A stretch of 64,000 nucleotides of DNA from the NCBI GenBank assembly GCA_963920765.1, contig OY987247.1:21858471-21922470 (forward strand), read 5' to 3'. The stretch is from Ulota crispa. Lineage: Eukaryota; Streptophyta; Bryopsida; Orthotrichales; Orthotrichaceae. The notes under the pieces were generated by a model. That model did not search any database. It was not told where the DNA came from and saw only the letters and a list, made by a program, of their open reading frames with translations. Positions 25,985 through 37,045 of this stretch are shown in pieces (the stretch's first letter is position 1; the number at the start of each line of letters is the position of its first letter). Made by a program: the position numbers and the translations under genes.

Positions 25985-26439
25985 GAAAAGAAAACAACAA
26001 AAAGAAAGGAGCCAGCTACTCAATCAAAGAAAGGACCCAATACAGCTGAGAAGGTGATTTCATGAATTGATACTATGTTATTTGAGTTGTTGAATTTTCA
26101 CACAAATGATAGGTTATTGAAGTTGTTTCATTTCCACAACTATGCTTAATGTTTTATCTATTTTTGATGTAGCTTGTCATTGGCCAAAATGTTTGGCTGA
26201 TGAATCCTAAGAGCTGGAAGCAAAAAGTGGCAGCAGCGGTGGTCAAAGGATTACCCGGAGTGGACAAGTTTCATTGTCAACCCATTTTGGATAAATGTTA
26301 CAAAGTGAATGTAAACAAAGCTTGGCACCCAGAGGTGGCATTAATGTATGAAAACAAAGACGACAACTAGGTGTTTGTGAAGCATGCTTTGAACAACAGC
26401 GCTCTATGGAATCACAAGTTCATAAAAGTTGCTACTTGA
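25985..26439 (+). pseudogene. Last two exons of the FCP1-like gene in element C
   Basis: Exon 25985-26053 (EKKTTKRKEPATQSKKGPN, basic linker) lies between TGTTGCAG and GTGATT. Exon 26173-26439 follows TTTTTGATGTAG and reads LVIGQNVWLMNPKSWKQKV, VVKGLPGVDKFHC, then NKAWHPEVALMYENKDDN. A TAG follows, then VFVKHALNNSALWNHKFIKV and TGA. The single TAG looks like a point change (CAG to TAG) because the protein sense continues. The closing domain is not recognised. Clean splice borders imply a once-functional spliced gene. Confidence 0.6.
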
Positions 26440-27792
26440 GACCCATGGATCTCCTGAACTCCAAATATATTAGTCGTGGAGAGGCTAGTTCTGAAGTGTG
26501 TAGGTGGTATCTGCAGATCTTGGTCGCCTATATTCTGCTTATTTTGTATGTAGTACCAAGTTGTTATTGTTGTGTGCATATATGCACTTGGTTGTATTTA
26601 AAACCGGATTATTTATGTTCTGTGCATTTATGTACTTATGTGTATGTATTATTAGATAGTACATATTTTGTGCATATGTGCACTTCTTTGAAATTAGGTT
26701 ACGGGTGACTTTGGCCAATGTTTTATGTTTTGGACTATGTGTTGTTGTGTGAATGATATGTTATGTGATTTTAATCTCTACAATTTGCAATTGCATATGT
26801 AGTTACAATGATCTGAGGTACCACCGGTAGCGGAATTTGAGGTAAGAAAATGTTAGATAATTTGCAATTTGAAGTACTATAGCTGCCACTATGATTCAAC
26901 TATACTATGATTGTAAATTTAAGCTTTGAAGCCACTAAAAATGACTACTAAAAACATACACATAAACTAGGAATTGACTATATTGTAACTGAGGAGTTAC
27001 TACTATTTAATTTCCTTGAAAACAAAATAACTAGAGTGTCACTCAAATACAACTGAAGAAAGTGTGATTTTGTTTCTTATTACTATTTAATGACTGAGTA
27101 TGCATTCCAGAACAACATCTTCTGAATTTTCTACTGCCATACGACTTAGTGGCAATCCCTGAACCCAATATATGGAGGAGATTAAACTACTTGGATAGAA
27201 TTCAACTGTATATACTGGCAAGACTTTGAACCCACTAAGTTACAACTTCACTACGACTATAGTACGACTGTATAGAGTTGATTTTTTCTTGAGTAGGACA
27301 TCACTACTGAAGTTCAACTCTATAGAGTAGATTTAGTTTGTACAAGAACTCCAGATTAACTCAGTAACATTTACTTATTGACAATTAAACGACTTAGTAG
27401 ACCACAAAGTACTACTAGAAGAGTAGGTAATGCATTGCAATTTTGACAGAATTGATTGACCATGACAGTGCTACTACTTTGCAAGTACAAATTAACTAAT
27501 TGGCCAAAAACCTTCTATTGCAATGCAACCATGATGTAATTGATTAGCAAGTAGGCTTAGAGAATATGACTATATTGTAACTATAATACAACAATGACAT
27601 CAAATAAATGCAACTTCAGAACAACTGCATGGCGAGTCATCGGTAGAGTAGGAAGTTCTAAAGTAGTACAATTCATTCAGTAGTTTATGAAATTGTGGTT
27701 GTAAGAACTCATTTGCGACTACATATCTACTAACATTATCTCCAGTAGTCTATAAACCCAACCATAAACTACTTTAAGGCTACATTGTATCT
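26440..27792. other. Right subterminal region of element C
   Basis: Non-coding from about 26750. Many short words such as ACTACTA, GACTTAGTAG, AACTGTA and TGTAACT recur in both orientations, resembling the short subterminal repeats of CACTA elements. The piece before it, around 26440-26700, is T-rich and probably 3' untranslated. Confidence 0.5.
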
Positions 27793-27992
27793 NNNNNNNN
27801 NNNNNNNNNNNNNNNNNNNNNNNNNNNNNNNNNNNNNNNNNNNNNNNNNNNNNNNNNNNNNNNNNNNNNNNNNNNNNNNNNNNNNNNNNNNNNNNNNNNN
27901 NNNNNNNNNNNNNNNNNNNNNNNNNNNNNNNNNNNNNNNNNNNNNNNNNNNNNNNNNNNNNNNNNNNNNNNNNNNNNNNNNNNNNNNNNNNN
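27793..27992. other. Assembly gap (200 N)
   Basis: Exactly 200 N, a size often used as an arbitrary filler, in the right subterminal repeats of element C. The true length is unknown. Confidence 0.98.
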
Positions 27993-28080
27993 GGGACAAC
28001 TAGGACTAATGTAGTGGTAATTCAGTTGTCGGTGATAGAATTGACTATTGAAATGAGTAGTTTCCAGAGTCAAATTTTTT

Positions 28081-28096
28081 GTCATTTCTCCTAGTG
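28081..28096 (-). repeat. Right terminal inverted repeat of element C
   Basis: GTCATTTCTCCTAGTG; its complement starts CACTAGGAGAAA. AAG follows and satellite sequence resumes. Confidence 0.85.
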
Positions 28097-30060
28097 AAGG
28101 CCGGCACTTAACATTCAATCAAATACAAAAATCAGAGCTACTAATTTCATAAAATTACCTTTACAACCCTTAACTAACTCAATTATTGTCCAATTCAAAT
28201 GAAAAAATAGCCAAACACAAGGCCAGAACATAGCAATCAATCAAACACCTTAACTAGAGCTTAAACTTTCAAAAAATTACCTTGACATCCCCTTACTAAG
28301 CAAGTTTTTAACAATTTCAAAAGAGAAAAAAGTCAAAACATTAGGCCAAAACTTACCAATTGAAAAAAAACTAAAACCAGAACTAATCTTCTCATTAAAT
28401 TTACCTTGACAGCCCCTTACTACCCGAGACTTTAACAATTTTGAATAAGATAAAAGCCAAAACATAAGGCCAATACTTAGCATTCAAACAAATACAAAAA
28501 ATATAGCTTATAATTTCAAAAAATAACCTTTACATCACCTAACTAACTCAATTATTGTCAAACCCTAATGAAAATATAGCAAAACACAAGGCCAGAACAT
28601 AGCAATCAATTGAACACCTTGATCAGAGCTTAAATTTTCAAAAAATTATCTTGACAGTGCCTAACTAACCAAGTTTTTAACAATTTTGAAAGAAAAAAAG
28701 GCCAAAACATTAGGCCAGAACCTAGCAATCAATGAAACACCTTAATCAGAGCTTAAATTTTCAAATCCTTACCTTTATAGCCTCTAACTAACTCAATTAT
28801 TGTCAACTTTGACTGAGGAAAAAGCCAAAATACTTGGACAAACCTTAGAATTTAATGATCAAATACCAAAAATTAGAACTTATATATTCAAAAAATTACC
28901 TTGATAGTGCCTACCTAACCCTATTAGTAGAAAACTTAAATGAGAACATAACCAAAACACAAAGCCAAAACATAGCAATCAATCAAACACCTAGATCAGA
29001 GCTTAAATTTTCAAAAAATTACCTTAATAGCGCCTCACTAACCAAGTTCTTATCAATTTTGAATGAGAAAAAAGCCAAAGCACAAGGCTAGAAGTTAGCA
29101 TTTAATGATCAAATACCAAAAATCTGAGCTTAAATTTTAAAAAAATTACCTTGACAACTTCTACCTAACCCAATTAGTATAAAACTCAAATGAGAACATA
29201 GCCAAAACACAAAGCTAGAACTAAGCAATCAATCAAACACCTAAATTAGAGCTTCAATTTTCAATAAATGACCTTCACATAGCCCCTTACTCACGGAGTT
29301 TTTAACAATTTCAAACGAGAAAAAAGCCAAAATACAAGGCCAAAACTTAACATTCAATCAAATACAAAAATCATAGCTTATAATTTCAAAAAATCACCTT
29401 CACACTCCCTTACTACCCAAGATTATAATAATTTTGAATGAGAAAAAAGCCAGAACATAAGGCCAATAAATAGCATTCAAACAAATACAAAAAATAGAGG
29501 TTATCTTTTTAGAAAATTACCTTGACAGCTCCTAACTAACCCAATTATTGTCAAACTCAAATAAAAAAATAGCCAAACACAAGGCCAGAACATATCAATC
29601 AATCAAACACCTAGAACCAAAGCTTATAATTTCAAAATATTACCTTCACAGCTCCTAACTAACCAAATTAGTATAAAACTCAAATGAGAAAAAAGTTCCT
29701 AACCTAAAGCTAGAACTAAGCAATCCATCAAACACCTAAATTAGAGCTAATGTTTTCATTAAAGTTACCTCGACAGCCCCTTACTACCCAAGATTATAAC
29801 AATTTTGAATGAGAAAAAAGCCAAAACACAAGGCTTGATCATAGCAATCAATCAAATACCAAAAAATAGAGCTTGTATTTTCAAAAAATTATCTTTGTAG
29901 CCCCTAACTAACCCAATTATTGTCAAACTCAAATGAAAAATTAGCCATACACAGGAACAAATCTTAGCATTCAATCAAATATCAAAAATTAGAGCTTATC
30001 TTTTCAAAAGGTCACTTGACAGCCCCCACTTAATCCAATTAGTATCAAACTTGAATGAGA
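28097..30060. repeat. ~123-bp satellite array, right block
   Basis: About 16 monomers of the same family, orientation and period as 4700-6780. It begins in the monomer that element C split. The part at 28740-29090 is nearly identical to the inverted array at 31.6-32.0 kb. Confidence 0.93.
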
Positions 30061-30484
30061 AAATTATTGCCTCAGCATGAAGCTTAACAATACAATGGTC
30101 TTTTTTTAAATCTATTGCGTCATTGCTCACAAAATTTTGGATTTTGACATTGTTTAAATCACAATGACATCAACTTTGATGTCTATCATGAAGTTTTAGG
30201 CAACACTTGACTCTTACAACCGTGGATTTCAGGAAAATGGTAATTTCACACTATTCCACATGGTGTACTAAATATATAAGATGACATTATTGCCCAGCTT
30301 CTGCCAAAAGGCTCAAAAAATTGCATGGAATCAGTAGGTGGTTTACGCTCCGTCATTTTAGATTGTAAATGTGCACAATGCATCTCAAAGCTTCAATGCA
30401 GTGCATTACGGAGATGATAGGGTTTGGAAGGTTGGAGAAGGCATACCACTAGATTTGGAGGTCACGGACGTTGCATTTGCCGTA
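30061..30484. other. Transition between satellite array and element A second gene
   Basis: Nothing firm is seen. A stretch near 30360-30480 could be part of an upstream exon (CKCAQCISKLQC in one frame), but stops interrupt it. Confidence 0.35.
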
Positions 30485-31391
30485 TTAACAAATTTCGTGT
30501 AGCAAGTGGCTACTATGACTCTTCATATAGCTCCAATCACGCAATCCAAAAGTGCACTAACAAGACAAGGATTGGCTAGCAACCAAGATGCAAGGCTTGG
30601 AGGAGAGGTTACTCCATACGAAAGCAAGGCAACAGGGGCCACAGGAGGTTCCGTAGCGTTGTTGCCGAAGGGGAGGCTAGGTCGGCTTGCAACGCAAGCA
30701 AGAGCGGCTATGTTAAGAACGATGACTAGAGGAGCACCGACACGAGAAGCGGCAACTGGAGCTCCAAGGGTAGGGGAGAACGAAGAACAGGTAAGCGCAA
30801 TGGTAGGCCCCGCCTAAGGTACTTGGCTGCTTGGCCGTACCGCTAATCTGGGTTTTTGGCTTTAATGAGCTTGGCTGACGGGACGGGCAGGCTTGTTCCT
30901 GTGGGCAATAAAGGTAGGTGCTAGAAAGTCGGAGACATTTATAGTTCATAGATTCAGACGTCTTGTTGTTCCAGGTGTGTTGATGTTGCGTTGTTTGCTC
31001 CAAGTTTGTTGTGGTTGTTCATACAAAGATAAGTTTGGATTTGCATAGTACTCAGCCTCTTGTCTTGGTAGTTCCAACATTGGACTTCTAGACCAGCAAG
31101 GATGGGAAAGACGCCGAGATTGAAGAAGCGGCCTTGTTCCCTGCAATCGCAACCCATTGACTTGGGTGATGGATTAGACGACAATTGCAGGCATGGTGAG
31201 CCTCAGCGTAAATGCAGCAAAGAGGCACGCCCAAAGACTTGGCAAGATCCAAGAGCATCCAACTCAAGAGGGAAGGCTAAACTGCCGATGGAAGTAGTGC
31301 CGCAATAGCACGCTCGGAAGGGAGAGGTAAAGCGCTCCACAAAACCTCAAGAGGAGATTGAGGTTCAAGAGGAGGCGCAAGAGGTTACAGG
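30485..31391 (+). pseudogene. Probable 5' exons of the rightward gene of element A
   Basis: An open exon of about 100 codons (MATMTLHIAPITQSKSALTR...GAPRVGENEEQ) ends CAG|GTAAGC at about 30789. A second open stretch, about 31099-31391, begins after ACCAG, reads MGKTPRLKKRPCSLQSQPIDLGDG, and ends in a Glu-rich EEIEVQEEAQEVTG before GTACTA. It contains one stop near 31306. Base composition is richer in G+C than its neighbours. No domain is recognised. Linking it to the acidic exon at 34249 across the inverted satellite array is inference from strand, splice sites and position. Confidence 0.45.
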
Positions 31392-31609
31392 TACTATTTT
31401 CTTTTTGCACCTCCAAAAACTTCACTTGACAAATGCAATGAACGTCTCATAAATGTCAAAGCTAGCAAGAATTCAGATTTGAATCTTGGATACTCCGAGT
31501 CTGTAGTCACCAATTGCTGCTAGCTCAAATAATAGTAAGATGTGTCCATGTATATATGCTATATTTTCATTCAAGTTTGATGGTAATTGGATTTTGTTAA
31601 GGGCTATTC

Positions 31610-33960
31610 AGGCAATTTAAAAAAAAAATTAAGCTCTGATTTAGGTGTTTGTCTGAATGCTATGTTTTGGCCTTGTGCTTTGGCTTTTTTCTCATTCAAA
31701 ATTGATAAGAACTTGGTTAGTGAGGCGCTATTAAGGTAATTTTTTGAAAATTTAAGCTCTGATCTAGGTGTTTGATTGATTGCTATGTTTTGGCTTTGTG
31801 TTTTGGTTATGTTCTCATTTGAGTTTTCTACTAATAGGGTTAGGTAGGCACTATCAAGGTAATTTTTTGAATATATAAGCTCTAATTTTTGGTATTTGAT
31901 CATTAAATTCTAAGGTCTATCCATGTATTTTGGCTTTTTCCTCAGTCAAAGTTGACAATAATTGAGTTAGTTAGGGGTTGTAAAGGTAATGATTTGAAAA
32001 TTTAAGTTTTGATTAAGGTGTTTCATTGATTGCTAGGTTTTGGCCTAATGTTTTGGCCTTTTTCTCTTTCAAAATTGTTAAAAACTTGGTTAGTTAGGCA
32101 CTGTCAAGGTAATTTTTTGAAAATATTAGCTTTGATTAGGTATTTGATTGATTGCTATGTTTTGGCTTTGTGTTTTAGTTATGTTTTCATTTGAGTTTTA
32201 TACTAATAGGGTTAAGTAGGCGCTATCAAGGTAAATTCTTGAAAATTTAAGCTCTAATTTTTGGTATTTGATCATTGAACGCTAAGATCTGTCCATGTGT
32301 TTTGGCTTTTTTCTCATTTGAGTTTGACAATAATTGAGTTAGTTAGAGGCTGTAAAGGTAATTTCTTGAAAACTTAAGCTTTGATTTAGGTGTTTGATTG
32401 ATTGCTTAGTTCTAGCTTTGTGTTTTGGTTATGTTCTCATTCAAGTTTTATACTAATAGGGTTAGGTAGGCACTATCAAAGTAATTTTTTGAAAATTTAA
32501 GCTCTGATTTTTGGTATTTGATTATTGAATACTAAGATTTGTCCATGTGTTTTGGCTTTTCTCTCATTTGAATTTGACAATAATTGAGTTAGGTAGGGGT
32601 TGTAAAGGTAATTTTTTGAAAATTTAAGCTTTGATTTAGGTGTTTGATTGATTGCTTAGTTCTAGCTTTGTGTTTTGGTTATGTTTTCATTCAAGTTTTA
32701 TACTAATTGGGTTAGCTAGGTGCTGTCAAAGTAATTTTTTGAAACTTTAAGCTTTGATTCTTAGCATTTGATTGAATGCTAAGATCTGTCCATGTGTATT
32801 GGCTTTTTTCTCATTCAAAATTATTAAAAACTTCGTGAATAGGGTTTGTCAAGGTAAATTTAATGAAAAGATGAGCTATGGTTTGGTTTTTGTTTGATTG
32901 CTAAGTTTTGGCCTTATGTTTTGGCTATTTTCTCATTCAAAATTGTTAAAAACTTGGATAGTAAGGAACCGTCAAGGTAATTTTTTGAAAGATAAGCTCT
33001 GATCAAGGTGTTTGATTGATTGCTATGTTTTGGCCTTGTGTTTGGCTATGTTTCCATTAGAATTTAACAATAATTGGGTTAGTTAGGGGCTATAAAGGTA
33101 ATTTTTTGAAAGTTTAAGCTCTAATCTAGGTGTTTGATTGATTGCTATGTACATGCTTTGTGTTAGGGACTTTTTTCTCATTCAAGTTTGATACAAATTG
33201 GGCTAGTTAGGGGCTGTCAAGGTAACTCTTTGAAAAGAGAAGCTCTGATTTTTGTATTTGTTTGAATGTGAAGTTTGGCCTTATGTTTTGGCATTTTTCT
33301 CTTTTGAAATTGTTAAAAACTTGGGTAGTAAGGGGCTGTGAAGGTGATTTTCCAAAATTATAAGCTATGATTTTTGTATTTGTTTGAATGTTAAGTTCTG
33401 GCCTTGTGTTTGGCTATTTTTTCATTCAAGTTTGACACTAATTGGGTTAGTTAGGGGCTGTGAAGGTAATTTTCTAAAATTATAAGCTATGATTTTTGTA
33501 TTTGTTTGAATGCTAAGTTCAGGCCTTATGTTTTGGATTTTTTCTCTTTTGAAATTGTTAAAATCTTGGGTAGTAAGGGGTTGTCAAGGTAACTATAATG
33601 AAAAGATAAGCCTTGATTTAGGTGTTTGATTGATTGCTATGTTTTGACCTTGTGTGTTGGCTTTTTTCTCATTTGAAATTGTTAAGAACTTGGTTAGTAA
33701 GGCATTGTGAAGGTAACTTTCTGAAAATTTAAGCTTTGATCTAGGTGATTGATTGATTGCTATGTTCTAGCCTTTTGTTTAGCTTTTTTTCCATTTGAGT
33801 TTGAAAATAACTGGATTAGTTAGAAGTTGTCAAGGTAATTTTCTGTAAAGGTAAGCTTTGATTTTTGTAATTGTTTAAATGCTATGTTCTGGCCTTCTGT
33901 GAGGGACTATTTTTTCATTTGGGATTGATTAAAATTGGGTTTGCTAGGGGTTGTGAGGAA
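31610..33960. repeat. ~123-bp satellite array in inverted orientation
   Basis: About 19 monomers, reverse complement of the arrays at 4.7-6.8 and 28.1-30.1 kb (GGTAATTTTTTGAAAATTTA, GTTTTGGCTTTTTTCTCATT). The segment 31650-31903 is about 99% identical to the complement of 28855-29100 (two differences seen in about 240 bases). Other monomer pairs are clearly more diverged. Confidence 0.93.
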
Positions 33961-34904
33961 ATAGTTGAATCATTCTTCACTGAATTTTAGTACTTGATTT
34001 AATGGGATATAATTGATGGTATGTGTACAGTGTACATGTTTGAAGATGGTCATGTCTTAGCTAATGTGTCTTGTAGACATACATGGTTGTTCCTGCGGAT
34101 GTCATTGCTGAATGTAATGTTTTCTTTTGATGTCATGATTGTTCACTAGGGTGAGAACCGTGACATGCTTGTTCATATGATTATTCATTTTTAGATTGGT
34201 TGAGACATTGTGATCTTAGCCTTGATGTTTTGCATACATGTTTTAGTCTTATGATTCCTCATTTGAGGAAGATGAGGAGGAAGACAGTGACAAAGAGGAT
34301 GAGGGCACAAATGAGGAGGAGTCCGACTTTGACCACATTCCTCTGTTTGTGAGGCCAAAGGCTGAGAAGCTACCTTTCAAGAGGCTTTGATATCTGCAAG
34401 ATGTTGAGAAGAAGAAGAAGATCTTGATTGACGTCTATTGCAATCCATGTAGCAAGATGGTGTAGACCTTAGAGATAGACATTAGGCTCTTTTCCAAGGA
34501 CTTGATTTGCTACTACAATTGGCAGCAGTAGACAAGGGCGGCCAAGGATCAATTCTTTGATTGTTTGTATGCAGATATTTCCGTTTTATTTTAAACTTGT
34601 TATTGGTTGGCTTAGGTTTTTCTTTGGTTTTTCTTGTTCTAACACATCAATCTTGTACTAATGTTTGTATGCACATGGTATGTCATGTCACCTTGTTGTT
34701 TGACGTCTTTGCAAAGTGGAAGTTGCGGGGAAGGATGAGGGGAAAAAAGATCAATGTGAAGTGGTTAGGTCTAAAGATGACCAAGTTACTCATTACAAAG
34801 CGATTCCGGCTCAACAAAATGATTGATGACCACTTGCCAAAACCGTCGAAGGTCACAGATGAGCACTGGGAGTCTCTAGTGGAGAAATGTGCAACGCCGA
34901 TGTC

Positions 34905-37045
34905 TTGATGGAGATTCCTCCATCATGTAGATACTCATTATTTATTTATGTTTATGTTGATTTCAACAAATCAACAGTTGAGGCAAAAGGGGTGGTTGTG
35001 GTGAAGACCACGGTTTGGTGACAGCGCAGCGGCCATAGATTCCAGTGCGCTGTGCCGTCTTATCACATGCACAGCTCAGGGGGGTAGGTAGCGGGTTGGT
35101 TGGACCAATTTCATGCCTCACTAGCTGCCAAGCCGTGGGCCGCTGTCACCGCTCGACAAGTTCAATGGGATTCGAACCCGGACCGGCGGGCAGCCAGAGA
35201 CGACCGCTTCTCCAACCAACCAAATCCACGACTTGGCGACTGAAGACAAGCGATTGACACTATTATATGCTTGTAAGGGCACGTGACCACTTTACAATGG
35301 TGTTTATTTTGTAATTCAATCTTTTTTATGTGTTTATCTAGATGTTTTAAAAGGCTCATATATTTTGCCTTTGTTTGAATAAAAAATACTAAGGATTTAG
35401 AAGTGAATGGAAAAGATGTGAAAAGAAAAGGAATTTGGCATCTATGGTGGAATTAGGATAGAGAGGGGTATGGGTTGATGTGTCCCACCTCTCTACCTTA
35501 GATAGGGTCGAAATCAAGGAGAAAAAATTCCTTAGTATGTTGGAAGTTAATGGATGAATGTTGGTTGGAAGAGGGGAGAAATCTCAAAACTTTGATGTGA
35601 AATTTTTTTTTTTGTATATATGATTTTGAATTGAAATTTGAAGAAGTTGTTCTTTATGTGATAACCTTTTCAAAATGAGTTTGCAAGTTTGATTTGGATT
35701 TGTGATGCAAAAGTTATGAGTGTTCAAATTTTGGTGTCAAAAAGCTAAACTATGAAGAAAGGCTGAGACTTTGACAAGTCATAGCTTATGATTTGTATAT
35801 CATTTTACAACAAGATTTTGAGGGAGTGTTCATCATAGTCTTAGCTTTTTAGAAAGTCCTTAAACTTGAGATTTGAAGCTTCAACAAGAAAGTTATGGAG
35901 GTGTGAAGGTTTGGAGGTGGCTGCCCATTTGTTCGGAGAAGGCCAAGACTTTGAAGAGCTACAACTTTTGGACAGTATGAAATTTTCTTTTCAAATTTTT
36001 AGAAATGATAAATTGTTGTCATAGCCTTCCAAATTGTCTTTAATCATTTCATTTGGAATTTTATTGAAGAAGTAATAGTAGGTAGAAGTTGGGGGTTTGG
36101 GTGCTCTTTAAAAAATTAAGACCTACACTTTGATTGACTAGAGTTTTTGGACAAAGTTTTATTTTGAAGTGAAAATTTTATGGGTTGTAGTCAGTGATAT
36201 CACCTTTTTAAATTGATATCACATTTCTATGAGTGATGTATAGAACAAAAGTTATAGTGGTTTATAGAGGCACTATTTAGTTTGTAAGGAGGAAGAAGAG
36301 CCTCTACTTTGAACCAGCATAACTTTTGGACAAGATCTTAGCTTGAGTTGAAATTTGAAAGAATATTAGAAGGTTAGAAGAGCTTTTCAAATTGCTATTA
36401 CACTTAGCATTTGAATCTTTGAACCATCTGTGGCACTAGATAGAAGGTCGTTGCTTTTCTAGGACTTGTTAAATGTGATTTTCCTCATTGTTTTTATTAA
36501 AACATGAAGACTTGAAGACATGAAGACTTGAAGATCTGAAGATATAAAGATTTCAAGAGGAATGTTTTGGGTTTATTTTTTATGTATGTGTGGGATGTCG
36601 CTTTGTTATTCCTAGCCGATTTTGGAGGTTTGTTTGTCAATTCATTTCTATTCTGTTTTGTAAACCTTGTTGCGGGCAAGTTGAGTCAAATCAAACTTAA
36701 TCCCATTTATTGTCGTGGTGACAATGTGGAATTGATCACCCACATGGTCGAGACTTGCTCTGTTCTCACGATCGGGAGTATTGGCCGGCAGATTGTGAAT
36801 TTGATTTCAAGATCTCGTCATACGGATGGCAGCTCATGTTTGCTATCCTGATCTACCCGTCCCGTATCTAGTGAGCTCTTATTCCTACCTTGATCCTTAT
36901 ACCCTTAGAGCCAGCCATAGGATAGGCCAACAGAAAACTGAAAACTGAAGATTTGAAGAGAAGATCAAAATTGACAACAATTTTAGTCAGCAACGCACAA
37001 TTGCAGCAAGATACCCTGCGTGTTACCAAGGCGCGCTCTTCTCAA
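34905..37045. mobile_element. ~2.1-kb insertion in the element A second gene, unclassified
   Basis: Copy B at 44.04 kb is continuous (ATGTGCTACGGCAAAGTCC), whereas here the same place is split. ATGTGCAACGCC lies on the left, and CAACACCAAAGTCC lies on the right some 2.1 kb away, so CAACGCC/CAACACC may be the target duplication. The interior holds a SINE-like segment, then degenerate ~180-bp repeats around 'ACTTTTGGACA' (35.7-36.4 kb). A GAAGACTTGAAGA-rich run lies at 36.5 kb, and 36.6-36.9 kb is richer in G+C. No coding domain is seen. It may be a solo LTR or a composite; the exact borders are uncertain. Confidence 0.6.
34985..35258 (-). mobile_element. tRNA-derived SINE-like segment
   Basis: On the minus strand GGGTTCGAATCCC (35179-35167) is a perfect RNA polymerase III B box. 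It is preceded by a tRNA-like GGTTGGTTGGAGAAGCGGTC stretch that could serve as a poor A box. A tRNA-unrelated body of about 170 bases follows to about 34985. The higher G+C content sets it apart. It is not a functional tRNA gene, since no complete cloverleaf is apparent. This fits a plant SINE, possibly Au-like. Confidence 0.6.

Larger units (their letters stand above)
6781..28096. mobile_element. CACTA (En/Spm) element C, complete end to end, ~21.3 kb
   Basis: The left end is CACTAGAAAAAAACC at 6781 and the right end is the complement of CACTAGGAGAAATGAC at 28096. AAG precedes the left end (6778-6780) and follows the right end (28097-28099), the 3-bp target duplication expected for CACTA elements. 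Joining the flanks recreates an ordinary satellite monomer (GCCAAAGCATAAG followed by GCCGGCACTTAACATTC). Inside are a leftward TNP2/DUF4218/DUF4216 transposase (14356-7745) and rightward gene(s) (15889-26439) transcribed divergently. The length includes a 200-N gap and a 2.1-kb younger insertion. Both genes carry stops and frameshifts, so the copy is not autonomous now. Confidence 0.9.

Noticed and set aside
27769..28118. Open frames spanning the N run
   Set aside because: They consist mostly of undetermined bases and exist only because N cannot encode a stop.
28855..29091. A 78-codon open frame almost identical to one on the opposite strand at 31604-31903
   Set aside because: Both are satellite monomers read in frame; the identity reflects the recent inverted copy of the array, not a conserved protein.
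30249..30262. CACTATTCCACATG as the left terminus of element A
   Set aside because: It matches A's right end only over CACTAT, lacks an ATG flank, is not in 150-bp repeat sequence, and would exclude the leftward transposase.
35160..35260. Possible functional tRNA gene
   Set aside because: The B box is perfect but no complete acceptor stem or cloverleaf can be drawn, and a SINE-like tail follows.
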